The notes beneath the pieces are model-generated. The model was not told the origin of the DNA. It was given only the letters and a program-made list of their open reading frames with translations, and searched no databases. A stretch of DNA of 64,000 nucleotides. Source: an uncultured Eudoraea sp. (GTDB lineage: Bacteria; Bacteroidota; Bacteroidia; Flavobacteriales; Flavobacteriaceae). Position numbers and translations under genes: made by a program. This document shows, one piece after another, positions 26,232 to 35,052 of the stretch (positions are counted from its first letter, which is position 1; every line of letters begins with the position of its first letter). The DNA is taken from NCBI RefSeq assembly GCF_947490415.1, contig NZ_CANLGX010000001.1:496001-560000 (forward strand), given 5' to 3'.

Positions 26232-26945
26232 CTATTTTTTGTCTGGTCTGCTGGGTCTCACTTCTATTTTACTGGGTAGGGTTCTCGGATGCATTTTTAG
26301 CAGATCAACCACCAGCTCGCCTATATCCTCCGGTTGTATTTTCCAGGCATCTTTTTGGGAAGGTTCATTATTATTGAAATGAGTTGCTACTGAACCGGGC
26401 ATAATGGTAGATACTTTAATATCATATTTACGGAGATCTAACATCGCCGCCTGGGTAAAACCAACAACACCAAACTTTGTTGCATTGTATCCAGCCGCAG
26501 TTGCGAAAAAATTGGTCCCGGCCAAACTGGCCAGAGTTATATAATATCCTTTTGAGTCTTTTAGGGCATCTACGGATGCCTTTAAAGTATGAAATACGCC
26601 GTTAAGATTAGTATCAATCATTTGATGCCAGTCGCTTTCAGATAATTCATCTACCGGAGCAAAACGCCCAAGTCCGGCATTGGCCAGAACTACATCAAGC
26701 TTTCCCCATTTTTGAATAATTTGAGCTACAGCCTTATGCTCATTGTCAAGTTTAGTGACATCACTAACAAGCGCCATAACATTTGGTCCAGCACCTAATT
26801 GCCGTAGAGCTGCATCCAAGCTTGATTTGTTTCTGCCGCTGATTGCAACCTTACACCCCGAGTCCAGTAACTTCTTCGCCACTCCAAGACCAATCCCTTT
26901 TGAACCGCCTGTTATATAGGCAACTTTACCTGTTATATCTATCAT
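26232..26945 (-). CDS. SDR-family oxidoreductase
   Basis: A 237-residue classical short-chain dehydrogenase/reductase. It has the cofactor motif TGGSKGIGLG, the structural NAGLG, a catalytic Ser in TLASLAG and Tyr/Lys in YNATKFG. The acidic residue expected after the second strand in NAD-specific forms is replaced by SGRNKSSL, which favours NADP(H). It is probably cytoplasmic. The substrate is unknown; close families reduce 3-oxoacyl groups or sugars. It converges on the AddB-like gene with 3 nt between stops. Confidence 0.88.
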   Translation of the reverse strand: MIDITGKVAYITGGSKGIGLGVAKKLLDSGCKVAISGRNKSSLDAALRQLGAGPNVMALVSDVTKLDNEHKAVAQIIQKWGKLDVVLANAGLGRFAPVDELSESDWHQMIDTNLNGVFHTLKASVDALKDSKGYYITLASLAGTNFFATAAGYNATKFGVVGFTQAAMLDLRKYDIKVSTIMPGSVATHFNNNEPSQKDAWKIQPEDIGELVVDLLKMHPRTLPSKIEVRPSRPDKK

Positions 26946-27013
26946 GTCAATTGAAATTTCTTTAGTTAATTATCCGCGCTCACTTAAACATTAAAAGACC
27001 TAGATAATAAAAT

Positions 27014-27051
27014 AAAAAAACCCTCTTACAGTACTTTGAAGGAGGGTTTTT
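27014..27051 (-). terminator. Intrinsic terminator of tRNA-Ala
   Basis: On the minus strand AAAAACCCTC pairs with GAGGGTTTTT over 10 bp around a 16-nt loop and ends in a run of T residues, directly after the tRNA 3' end. Confidence 0.85.
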
Positions 27052-27126
<75 letters not shown>

Positions 27127-27199
27127 GTCTTTTAAGGAATGTCAAAGGAACTACTTTTTGAATAAGTTTCAAAATTCCTCCGAATAAATTTTATCTTCT

Positions 27200-27997
27200 C
27201 TAGTCCTTCTTAACACTTAATACAAGAACAGGAATACGTACTGAAAACTCAGATTTTAGAACCGCATTCTTCTCCCATAAATTTTTAAAAAATCCTCGTT
27301 TTCTTCTGAATACACAAAGCAAATCAGGATTTGTGGATTGAAAGTGTTCTAAAACTCCTAAATAAGTTGTGGCATGCTCCGTAACCGTTAATTGAGAACA
27401 CAAATCCATAAGAGAAGTATTTATTTTAAGGTCTTCATCTGAATAACCCGGAGTCTTTACAAGGAGTAAATTTATTTTTGATTTAAATTTCTTCTTTATA
27501 ATTTTTAATGGCTCAAGGATTCTCCGTTGGGTTAAAATTCCAGATTTAAATGCTGTTAGAATATTTTTAATAGGCTTAAAAATAGTACCTCTTGGTACAA
27601 TTAAGGTTGGAATATCTGTTCTTTTAACAATTCTCCCTGTAGTATGTCCCAGATATAATTCCTCTTTAATATCATTGCACCTGGGGGCAATTATAATAAG
27701 ATCTATCCCAAGTTCTTTGTCTATTTCCTTTAGTCCATCTATTAAATCCCCATTATAAGTGGCAATCTTCATATCTACGTTCCTGGAATCTACCTTTTCA
27801 ATAACTTCCTTGACATGCTTCTTACTACTTTCTTCCACCTTCTCTGATATATTCTTCAACTCCCCTGCTCCAGACTTGGCCGAAAATACTTCCATGACAT
27901 AAATACTTGAAGAAAATTGCGCAGCAAAGTCCACGGCATATTGTAAAGTCTCATGCGCATTAGGGGAAGTTCCTATGGGTACCAATATGTTCTTCAT
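27200..27997 (-). CDS. Universal stress protein, tandem UspA domains
   Basis: A 265-residue protein with two Usp-fold halves. The first begins KNILVPIGTSPNAHETLQYA and ends with the nucleotide-binding style segment GHTTGRIVKRTDIPTLIVPRG. The second half (about 145-265) is more divergent and lacks a clear G-2x-G-9x-G motif, so only the first may bind ATP. Proteins of this kind are induced by starvation, oxygen stress or other insults. The divergent GNAT gene starts 50 bp away. Confidence 0.9.
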   Translation of the reverse strand: MKNILVPIGTSPNAHETLQYAVDFAAQFSSSIYVMEVFSAKSGAGELKNISEKVEESSKKHVKEVIEKVDSRNVDMKIATYNGDLIDGLKEIDKELGIDLIIIAPRCNDIKEELYLGHTTGRIVKRTDIPTLIVPRGTIFKPIKNILTAFKSGILTQRRILEPLKIIKKKFKSKINLLLVKTPGYSDEDLKINTSLMDLCSQLTVTEHATTYLGVLEHFQSTNPDLLCVFRRKRGFFKNLWEKNAVLKSEFSVRIPVLVLSVKKD

Positions 27998-28047
27998 AAG
28001 GTTTGGTATTATTAATTTAAATTTACAACTTATTTGATGAATTATTC

Positions 28048-28548
28048 ATGATTAGATGTGCAAAGATACTGGAAATCCCGGAAATTCTTGGGCTTACCAA
28101 AGCCTGCGCAAAACAAATGGAAAAAAGAGGGATATTTCAATGGAATGAAGAATACCCTTCCAGAGAAGCTTTTGAAAATGATATTTCCCGAAAGGAATTA
28201 TTTGTTCTTAAATCTGAAAATACTCTTATAGGCTGCATAACTATTACCACATATATGGATGAGGAATATGTTCCTATTAAATGGCTAACACCAAATGAAA
28301 ATAACGTATATATTCACAGGCTTGCCGTTGACCCCAAATTCCAGGGCAAAGGCTATGCCCAAATGTTAATGAATTTTGCTGAAAATTATGCGCTCGAAAA
28401 TAAATATATATCTATCCGACTCGATACATTTAGTAAAAACAAAAGGAATCAAAAATTTTATGCACAAAGGGGATATCAAAAACTGGGAAATGTCTATTTT
28501 CCTAAACAAAGTGATTCTCCCTTTTATTGCTATGAGCTCGTATTGTAA
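28048..28548 (+). CDS. GNAT-family N-acetyltransferase
   Basis: A 166-residue acyl-CoA-dependent acetyltransferase. The acetyl-CoA motif A is seen in IHRLAVDPKFQGKGYAQMLM (R/Q-x-x-G-x-G/A type), followed by ISIRLDTFSKNKRNQKFYAQRGY, the motif B helix with its Asn and Tyr. There is no signal peptide. The acceptor, whether an amine, protein or antibiotic, cannot be predicted. It is followed by a MATE exporter 12 bp downstream, so the two may be cotranscribed. Confidence 0.88.
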   Translation: MIRCAKILEIPEILGLTKACAKQMEKRGIFQWNEEYPSREAFENDISRKELFVLKSENTLIGCITITTYMDEEYVPIKWLTPNENNVYIHRLAVDPKFQGKGYAQMLMNFAENYALENKYISIRLDTFSKNKRNQKFYAQRGYQKLGNVYFPKQSDSPFYCYELVL

Positions 28549-28560
28549 TCCATTATATTT

Positions 28561-29895
28561 TTGAAAACAGTTGTAAGTTTTAAAACCATAAATAGCTTAG
28601 CTATTCCTGCAACTATAGCCGGTATAGCGGAACCTGTACTATCTATAACGGATACTGCTATTGTTGGCAATATTCCAACATACGGCCTGGAATCACTCGC
28701 GGCAGTTGGTATCGTCGGTTCCTTTTTGTCCATGCTTATTTGGATCCTTGGGCAAACCCGAAGTGCCATATCTGCAATTATCTCTCAATATTTGGGTGCA
28801 GGCAAACTAGATGAGGTTAAGAATTTACCGGCGCAGGCCATTTTTTTTAACGTAACTCTTAGCGTATTGCTGCTGCTTTCTACCATATTTATTGTAGAGG
28901 AGATTTTTGAATTATTAAATGCCTCGGGGAAAATATTAGAATTTTGTATTACTTATTACTCCATTCGTGTTTGGGGGTTTCCATTAACACTTTTCGTATT
29001 TGCCGTTATGGGAATTTTCAGAGGACTGCAAAACACATATTGGCCCATGCTTATAGCTATTACAGGGGCCCTGTTAAACATCGTATTAGATTTTATTCTG
29101 GTTTATGGTATATCAGATATAATTCCTGCTTTAAACCTGGAAGGCGCGGCCTGGGCCAGTCTTATCTCCCAGGGGGTTATGGCGATAATGGCATTCGTCT
29201 TACTGCGATTAAAAACCAATATTAGCCTTATCCCAAGATTTCCAATACACAGAGAGTTGGGGCGCCTGGCGCTAATGAGTTTCAATCTTTTTATCCGTGC
29301 GATTGCACTTAATATTACGCTTATTCTTGCTGTGCGAGAAGCTGCAGCGCTGGGCGACAGATATATCGGAGCGCATACTATAGCCATAAATCTTTGGCTT
29401 TTTGCTGCCTTTTTTATAGATGGTTATGGTGCGGCGGGTAATATTATGGGGGGTAAATTACTTGGAGCTAAAGATTACAATACCTTGTGGAAATTAGCCA
29501 AAAAAATTGCTCTATATGGTGGAATGGTAAGTTTATTTTTAATGTTGAACGGTTTTATCTTCTACAGACCGCTGGGACGTCTTTTTTCAAATGACCCTAT
29601 TGTACTGGAGACCTTCTACTCGGTTTTCTTTATCCTTATCCTGGGATTGCCAATGAATTCTATTGCCTTTGTTTTTGATGGTTTGTTTAAGGGCTTGGGT
29701 GAAATGAAATTTCTCAGAAATGTCCTGTTGACAGCCACTTTTTTAGGTTTTATTCCTTTGTTATTCTTAAGTAAAGTCTTCGGTTTTGGTCTGCAAGGAA
29801 TTTGGATTGCACTTACCTTGTGGATGATAATTAGAGGTAGTGCCCTGGTATGGAAGTTCCGTAGAAAATTTCGTCCACTATTACAAAAGGTTTAA
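28561..29895 (+). CDS. MATE-family efflux transporter
   Basis: A 444-residue inner-membrane protein with about twelve hydrophobic segments in two halves, typical of sodium- or proton-driven multidrug exporters. The family's first helix pattern is seen in SLAIPATIAGIAEPVLSITDTAIVGNI, and the motif GAAWASLISQGV appears in the middle. The start codon is TTG at 28561; the next ATG would remove part of helix 1, so the TTG is preferred. It is preceded by the GNAT gene and followed 20 bp later by an enoyl-CoA hydratase. Confidence 0.9.
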   Translation: MKTVVSFKTINSLAIPATIAGIAEPVLSITDTAIVGNIPTYGLESLAAVGIVGSFLSMLIWILGQTRSAISAIISQYLGAGKLDEVKNLPAQAIFFNVTLSVLLLLSTIFIVEEIFELLNASGKILEFCITYYSIRVWGFPLTLFVFAVMGIFRGLQNTYWPMLIAITGALLNIVLDFILVYGISDIIPALNLEGAAWASLISQGVMAIMAFVLLRLKTNISLIPRFPIHRELGRLALMSFNLFIRAIALNITLILAVREAAALGDRYIGAHTIAINLWLFAAFFIDGYGAAGNIMGGKLLGAKDYNTLWKLAKKIALYGGMVSLFLMLNGFIFYRPLGRLFSNDPIVLETFYSVFFILILGLPMNSIAFVFDGLFKGLGEMKFLRNVLLTATFLGFIPLLFLSKVFGFGLQGIWIALTLWMIIRGSALVWKFRRKFRPLLQKV

Positions 29896-29915
29896 TTTTA
29901 CAAAAAACAATTCAA

Positions 29916-30683
29916 ATGGGCACAAACAGACCCAACGGGAGTCTTTATACCAAAATTGAGAATAGGACTGCTACTATAGAATTTGGCCATCCCGCAAGTA
30001 ATTCTTTTGTAAGAGAACTTTTAGATCGATTAACTGATGAGCTTAAAAAAATTTCTTCAAATGAGGCAGTTTCTGTTGTAGTATTAAGATCCGAAGGGGA
30101 AAGGGCTTTTTGTGCGGGTGCCTCCTTTGATGAATTGCTCGCCATATCCAACCCAGACGAAGGGACAACTTTTTTTAGCGGTTTTGCTAATGTTATCAAT
30201 GCCATGCGAGAATGTACACAACCAATAATAGGAAGAGTACAGGGTAAAGCAGTAGGCGGCGGAGTTGGCCTCGTCGCTGCTTGCGACTATGTCTTTGCTT
30301 CTGAAGCTTCCGCTATAAGGCTTTCTGAACTTTCTATTGGGATAGCGCCGCTGGTGATTGAACCTGCGGTTCAACGTAAAATAGGAATCGCTGGTTTTAC
30401 CGAATTGGCATTGTCACCTACCGAATGGAAAAATGCCTATTGGGCTCAGGAAAAAGGACTATATTCTAAGGTTTTTAATTCCATTAAAGAAATGGACAAA
30501 GAGTTGGAGTTTTTTATGGCATCTTTGGCATCCTATAATCCAGAAGCCTTAAGAGCTATAAAAAAGATTCTTTGGGAAGATACTACATCCTGGAGCGAAT
30601 TATTGACCAAGCGAGCTGAGATTTCCGGTAAATTAGCCCTTTCACCAGCTAGCAAGAAGAAATTAAAAAGTCTTAAAAAATAA
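29916..30683 (+). CDS. Enoyl-CoA hydratase/isomerase family protein
   Basis: A 255-residue crotonase-fold protein. The oxyanion-hole segments are visible in FCAGASFDELL and GRVQGKAVGGGVGLVAACD. The usual first catalytic Glu position in the helix after GGG appears replaced (GVGLVAACDYVFA), and the second region reads RLSELSIGIAP with a Glu. It may therefore act on an unusual CoA ester rather than as a standard hydratase. No other beta-oxidation gene is nearby. It is probably cotranscribed with the small membrane peptide downstream. Confidence 0.85.
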   Translation: MGTNRPNGSLYTKIENRTATIEFGHPASNSFVRELLDRLTDELKKISSNEAVSVVVLRSEGERAFCAGASFDELLAISNPDEGTTFFSGFANVINAMRECTQPIIGRVQGKAVGGGVGLVAACDYVFASEASAIRLSELSIGIAPLVIEPAVQRKIGIAGFTELALSPTEWKNAYWAQEKGLYSKVFNSIKEMDKELEFFMASLASYNPEALRAIKKILWEDTTSWSELLTKRAEISGKLALSPASKKKLKSLKK

Positions 30684-30687
30684 TAGT

Positions 30688-30801
30688 ATGAAAATTTTTG
30701 AATTCCTAAATGGGGATCTTCTCTTTCCAATGCTGGCTCTTTTGGTAGTAGCTATATATATTTTTAATAGAATTAGAAACAGGAGAAAATTTAAAAAATA
30801 A
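30688..30801 (+). CDS. 37-residue single-span membrane peptide
   Basis: A short open frame 4 nt after the enoyl-CoA hydratase stop. The predicted peptide has a short N terminus (MKIFEFLNGDLLF), one hydrophobic helix (PMLALLVVAIYIF) and a strongly basic tail (NRIRNRRKFKK). The positive-inside rule puts the tail in the cytoplasm. The layout of anchor plus basic tail is that of real small membrane proteins rather than of random translation. No family is recognised. Confidence 0.6.
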   Translation: MKIFEFLNGDLLFPMLALLVVAIYIFNRIRNRRKFKK

Positions 30802-30859
30802 GCATCTCTCCCTCAATATTACCACACAAAATAGTCTGTGCTCCCCTGTAAAGATTTTA

Positions 30860-30867
30860 TACATTTG
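30860..30867 (+). promoter_or_regulatory. -7 box of queD
   Basis: TACATTTG matches TAnnTTTG perfectly and lies 17 nt before the ATG. The -33 region shows CTG rather than TTG. Confidence 0.6.
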
Positions 30868-30884
30868 TAGAAGATTTAAAACGA

Positions 30885-31334
30885 ATGCATAAAATAAGGA
30901 TTACCAAACAATTCACTTTTGAAACCGGCCATGCGCTTTATGGCTACGATGGTAAATGCAGAAATGTACATGGCCATAGTTATAAACTTTCGGTTACCGT
31001 AATAGGAATTCCAATTACGGATACATCCAATGTTAAACTTGGAATGGTCATTGATTTTGGTGACTTAAAAAAAATAGTAAAAGAAGAAATTGTTGAGCCT
31101 TTTGATCATGCTACGGTATTTAACAAAAATACGCCTCATATGGAATTGGCAAAAGAATTAAAAGACCGGGGGCATAAAGTAATCCTTGCAGATTACCAGC
31201 CCACAAGTGAAAATATGGTAATTGATTTCGCTAGCAAAATTAAAGCCCGCTTACCTAAAGAAATACAATTGCATTCAATTAAACTTCGCGAAACAGAAAC
31301 TGCCTTTGCCGAATGGCATGCCGGTGATAACTAG
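30885..31334 (+). CDS. queD: 6-pyruvoyl-tetrahydropterin synthase/QueD family protein
   Basis: A 149-residue pterin-fold enzyme; in bacteria this is usually 6-carboxy-tetrahydropterin synthase of the queuosine pathway. Zinc-binding and catalytic residues are visible: His in FETGHALYGY, Cys in DGKCRNVHGHSY with the HGH pair, and the terminal Glu in RETETAFAEWH. QueC, QueE and QueF are not in the window, so a biopterin-type role is not excluded. It has its own promoter box and lies 25 bp before lpxH. Confidence 0.88.
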   Translation: MHKIRITKQFTFETGHALYGYDGKCRNVHGHSYKLSVTVIGIPITDTSNVKLGMVIDFGDLKKIVKEEIVEPFDHATVFNKNTPHMELAKELKDRGHKVILADYQPTSENMVIDFASKIKARLPKEIQLHSIKLRETETAFAEWHAGDN

Positions 31335-31359
31335 GCTGCATTATGTATCTTTACACTAA

Positions 31360-32124
31360 ATGAAAAGCATCTCTGTTCCAATAGGTAAAAAGGTATATTT
31401 TGCCAGCGATAACCATTTAGGTGCCCCAACATGGGAACAAAGTCTTCCCCGGGAAAAGAAATTTGTGGCATGGTTGGATGAAGTTAAGGAGGATGCTGCG
31501 GCTATTTTCCTGCTTGGAGATTTATTCGATTTCTGGTTTGAATATAAAACGGTTGTTCCTAAAGGATTTACACGAACCCTTGGTAAGCTTGCAGAAATTA
31601 CAGACTCAGGCATTCCTATATTCTATTTTGTCGGGAATCATGATCTCTGGATGAATGGGTATTTCGAAAATGAACTCAACATTCCCGTTTATCATAAACC
31701 TCAACTATTCAAAATCAACAGCACTACATTTTTTATTGGTCATGGGGATGGATTGGGGCCTGGTGATAAAGGTTATAAGCGAATGAAGAAACTTTTCACA
31801 AATCGGTTAGCGCAATGGTGTTTCCGTTGGTTACACCCCGATCTGGGAGTTAAGTTAGCACAATATTTCTCCATAAATAACAAACTAATATCAGGGGAGG
31901 AGGACATTCACTTTTTGGGAGAAGACAAAGAATGGCTCGTGCAATATTCGATAAGAAAACTAAAAGAAACGCACTGCGATTACTTCGTGTTCGGGCACAG
32001 GCATTTACCTCTTGAAATAACATTAGGTGAAACATCTACCTACGTAAACCTGGGCGATTGGATTTCTTATTATACTTATGGGGTATTTGATGGCACCAAA
32101 CTATCACTGGAAACTTTTGAATAG
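31360..32124 (+). CDS. lpxH: UDP-2,3-diacylglucosamine diphosphatase-like phosphoesterase
   Basis: A 254-residue calcineurin-fold metallophosphoesterase of the LpxH type, which makes lipid X during lipid A synthesis at the inner face of the cytoplasmic membrane. All metal motifs are present: FASDNHLG, LLGDLFDFWFEY, VGNHDLWM, GHGDG and FGHRHLP. GDKGYKRMKKLF matches the lid region of LpxH proteins. A 7-of-8 promoter box (TATCTTTA, 31346-31353) lies 6 nt before the ATG. It converges on recJ with a 9-bp gap. Confidence 0.85.
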   Translation: MKSISVPIGKKVYFASDNHLGAPTWEQSLPREKKFVAWLDEVKEDAAAIFLLGDLFDFWFEYKTVVPKGFTRTLGKLAEITDSGIPIFYFVGNHDLWMNGYFENELNIPVYHKPQLFKINSTTFFIGHGDGLGPGDKGYKRMKKLFTNRLAQWCFRWLHPDLGVKLAQYFSINNKLISGEEDIHFLGEDKEWLVQYSIRKLKETHCDYFVFGHRHLPLEITLGETSTYVNLGDWISYYTYGVFDGTKLSLETFE

Positions 32125-32133
32125 TAGATGCCT

Positions 32134-33822
32134 TTATCTTAAATCCTTGATTTTCAATTGTAAGTTAACCATGCCATTCCAGTGATTTTCTTCTAAAGAG
32201 AAAACGGCACTAAATGGTTTTCCATTCTGCACGACCGGAAGTTTATTTCCCAAATTAAATCCTATAGCCCCAACCGGACCAACACCATTTTGAGTTACCG
32301 CTAGTTTAAGATGCCTATTCTCCTCTCCAACCCCTTTTGCATAGCCGGTATCCCGGAGGTTTTCCGACATAAAAACAGGAGTCATATTACCCGGGCCAAA
32401 AGGGGCAAATTGTTGTATTATACGCAAGAGCTTAGGACTTATCTGATCTAAATCGAGTTTTGCATCAATGGTGATCTCCGGGGTCAAAAGATTTGGGTCT
32501 ATCGTTTCAGCTACCACCTTTTCAAATTGCGTCTTAAATATTTCATACTGCTCTTCAACTAACGTTAGCCCTGCAGCGTATTTATGTCCCCCGAATTGCT
32601 CAATAGAATCAGAGCAAAGTTCTAAGGCATTATAAACGTCAAAACCCTTGACGGACCTGGCCGATGCCGCCAGTTTATCACCGCTTTTTGTGAACACTAA
32701 TGTTGGCCTATAGTAAGTTTCAGTAAGTCTGGAAGCTACTATACCAATGACTCCTTTGTGCCAGTTGTCTTTATAAACAACGGAAGTAAATCTATCTTCT
32801 TCCTTATTCTGGAGAATCATGGTAAGGGCTTCCTCTGTTATCTCCCGGTCCAAACCTTTCCTGCTGGTGTTAAATTCTTCGATTTCTGAAGCATATTTAA
32901 GAGCCTGCTCCATATTTTGCTCTATTAATAGATTTACCGCATATTGACCATGTCTCATGCGTCCTGCCGCATTTATTCTGGGAGCAATTATAAAAACGAC
33001 ATCTGTAATGGTGAGTTTTTCCTTTTGGAGGTTTTTAATTATTGCCTTAAAACCAGTTCTTGGAGCTGAATTAATTACCTCTAACCCAAAATAAGCCAAT
33101 ACCCTGTTTTCTCCTGTTATGGGTACTATATCTGCCCCAATGGCCGTTGCTACCAGATCCAGGTATGGAATGAGTTTCTCAAAACTATCCTCTCTCTTAA
33201 TGTTAAGTGCCTGTATAAGTTTAAAACCAATACCACATCCGCATAATTCATCATATGGATAGGTGCAATCATTTCTTTTAGGATCTAAAACGGCTACAGC
33301 ATCTGGTATTTTCTTTCCAGGCCTGTGGTGGTCACAAATGATAAAATCAATCCCTTTTTCATTTGCATAAGATACCTTTTCTATTGCCTTTATACCGCAA
33401 TCCAGTGCAATAATAAGTGTAAAATCATTGTCTTCTGCAAAGTCAATACCGGCATAAGATATCCCATAGCCTTCCGCGTATCTGTCAGGAATATAAGTGG
33501 CCACATTTGGATATTGGGTGAGTAAATATGATGACAGCAAAGCTACCGCCGTAGTTCCGTCTACATCATAGTCACCGTAAATAAGGATGTTTTCATTTGC
33601 CAGTATTGCATTTTCTATACGGATAACAGCAAGTTCCATATCCTTCATAAGAAATGGGTCATGGAGGTCAGAGAGTTGAGGCCTGAAGAACTTTTTGGCC
33701 TCTTCATAAGAAGTAACACCGCGCTGCAGCAATAATTGTGCAATCAGCAGATCTACTTTGAGTATTTCGGCCAAAGCTTTTATTTGCTCATCATCTTGTT
33801 TTGGTTTTAATGTCCAGCGCAT
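32134..33822 (-). CDS. recJ: Single-stranded-DNA-specific exonuclease RecJ
   Basis: A 5'-3' exonuclease for single-stranded DNA in recombination and mismatch repair. The 562 residues include the DHH phosphoesterase motifs IYGDYDVDGTTAVALL, IALDCGIKA and IICDHHRPG, then the DHHA1 region with the Gly-rich SARSVKGFDVYNALELC and FGGHKYAAGLTL. The C-terminal OB fold ends in NLQLKIKDLR. Length and motif order are normal. Together with the AddAB-like proteins and DinB it makes this window rich in DNA-repair genes, though they are not linked. Confidence 0.96.
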   Translation of the reverse strand: MRWTLKPKQDDEQIKALAEILKVDLLIAQLLLQRGVTSYEEAKKFFRPQLSDLHDPFLMKDMELAVIRIENAILANENILIYGDYDVDGTTAVALLSSYLLTQYPNVATYIPDRYAEGYGISYAGIDFAEDNDFTLIIALDCGIKAIEKVSYANEKGIDFIICDHHRPGKKIPDAVAVLDPKRNDCTYPYDELCGCGIGFKLIQALNIKREDSFEKLIPYLDLVATAIGADIVPITGENRVLAYFGLEVINSAPRTGFKAIIKNLQKEKLTITDVVFIIAPRINAAGRMRHGQYAVNLLIEQNMEQALKYASEIEEFNTSRKGLDREITEEALTMILQNKEEDRFTSVVYKDNWHKGVIGIVASRLTETYYRPTLVFTKSGDKLAASARSVKGFDVYNALELCSDSIEQFGGHKYAAGLTLVEEQYEIFKTQFEKVVAETIDPNLLTPEITIDAKLDLDQISPKLLRIIQQFAPFGPGNMTPVFMSENLRDTGYAKGVGEENRHLKLAVTQNGVGPVGAIGFNLGNKLPVVQNGKPFSAVFSLEENHWNGMVNLQLKIKDLR

Positions 33823-33934
33823 TGTACCACGTTATAGGTGTATTGTAATATAAGACGAATTAGTGCATTTTAAATGCAGAAATAACTCTTTTAGTTCTTT
33901 TTAGATGAATCTGTGCTCCCCTCAAGAATGGGTG

Positions 33935-34363
33935 TCAATCTTTATGGAATATTGTTTTTATTTCAAGTTTTGCAAACTTCCTAAACATTTCCATTACCCC
34001 ACAATACTTCTCAACTGAAAGATCTACAGCTCTTTGCAATTTTTTTTCTTCCAGATTGCCTCCCCAAAAGTGATATTCTACGGTAACGGCATCATAGTAT
34101 TTTGGATGTTCATCCGTTAAATTAGCAATGGTCTCTATACTGAAGTTTTCCACATCAAGTTTCATCTTTTTAATAAGCATAGCTACATCAAGACCCGAAC
34201 ACCCTGCTAAAGCTGAAAGCATAAGAGCTTTGGGTTTAAGGCCATTGCCCTCTCCCCCAGCATCAGGACCAGCATCTATAGTAAAATTTAATCCGGATGG
34301 ATTATTACTTTCAAAGGCCATCTTCCCTAACCATTTGGTGGTAATTTGATTTGTAGTGCTCAT
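33935..34363 (-). CDS. OsmC/Ohr-family protein
   Basis: A 142-residue OsmC-type protein, a family of thiol peroxidases that reduce organic hydroperoxides. The two conserved cysteines are in LAGCSGLDVAMLI and EKYCGVMEMF. I begin at MSTTNQITTKW; the longer frame upstream would run through the promoter box at 34387 and into the start of the divergent CMD-family gene. The two genes share a 39-bp gap and both belong to redox families, which suggests joint regulation. Confidence 0.88.
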   Translation of the reverse strand: MSTTNQITTKWLGKMAFESNNPSGLNFTIDAGPDAGGEGNGLKPKALMLSALAGCSGLDVAMLIKKMKLDVENFSIETIANLTDEHPKYYDAVTVEYHFWGGNLEEKKLQRAVDLSVEKYCGVMEMFRKFAKLEIKTIFHKD

Positions 34364-34386
34364 ATTTTTTCGTTTCTTGTGGAGTA

Positions 34387-34394
34387 CAAAAATA
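34387..34394 (-). promoter_or_regulatory. -7 box of the OsmC gene
   Basis: TATTTTTG on the minus strand is a perfect match, 23 nt before the ATG at 34363. It lies within the 39-bp gap shared with the divergent CMD-family gene. Confidence 0.6.
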
Positions 34395-34402
34395 CGACCG
34401 CT

Positions 34403-34993
34403 ATGCCACTTGTACAACCTCTGGACCCAAACCATGATACTCAAACTAAAGAATTAGCAGAATTCTTCAATGAGACCCTTGGGTTTTGTCCAAATTCTGT
34501 CCTCACCATGCAACACAGACCGGCAATATCCAAGGCTTTTATTAACCTTAATAAGGCGGTTATGGCCAATGAAGGAAAGGTAACTTCTGCTCTTAAGCGA
34601 ATGATTGCCTGGGTCAGCAGTAATGCAACTGGTTGTCGCTATTGCCAGGCACATGCAATAAGGGCTGCAGAGCGTTATGGTGCAGAACAAGAGCAATTGG
34701 ATAATATTTGGGAGTACAGAACCCATCCTGCCTTTTCGGACGCTGAACGTGCTGCTCTTGACTTTTCTTTGGCCGCTTCTCAGATACCCAATGCCGTGGA
34801 TAAAAACATCAAGAACAAATTATATAAGTACTGGAATGAAGGTGAAATTGTTGAAATGTTGGGCGTAATTTCTCTTTTTGGTTACCTAAACCGTTGGAAC
34901 GATTCTATGGGAACAACTATTGAGGATGGAGCTGTAGAAAGTGGAGAACTCTATTTGGGTAAATATGGATGGGAAAAGGGGAAACATAAATAA
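34403..34993 (+). CDS. Carboxymuconolactone decarboxylase (AhpD-like) family protein
   Basis: A 196-residue helical protein with the AhpD-type redox motif CRYCQAHAIRAAE (CxxC then His), which in relatives cycles between thiol and disulfide to support peroxide reduction. The reading frame opens 19 codons earlier, but MPLVQPLDPNHDTQTKEL is the conserved N terminus and avoids overlap with the divergent osmC gene. The extra C-terminal part (NRWNDSMGTTIEDGAV) is typical of the peroxidase-related branch. The substrate is unknown. Confidence 0.85.
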   Translation: MPLVQPLDPNHDTQTKELAEFFNETLGFCPNSVLTMQHRPAISKAFINLNKAVMANEGKVTSALKRMIAWVSSNATGCRYCQAHAIRAAERYGAEQEQLDNIWEYRTHPAFSDAERAALDFSLAASQIPNAVDKNIKNKLYKYWNEGEIVEMLGVISLFGYLNRWNDSMGTTIEDGAVESGELYLGKYGWEKGKHK

Positions 34994-35052
34994 ATTGCTG
35001 TATTAAAACGAAAGTTGATAAGCTTTTCGTCCGGACTTCAGAATGAAAATAA

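Noticed and set aside
30835-33922. 13-mer TCTGTGCTCCCCT shared by two intergenic regions (about 30836 and 33909)
   Set aside because: Only two copies, different contexts, and near chance expectation for this much intergenic DNA.
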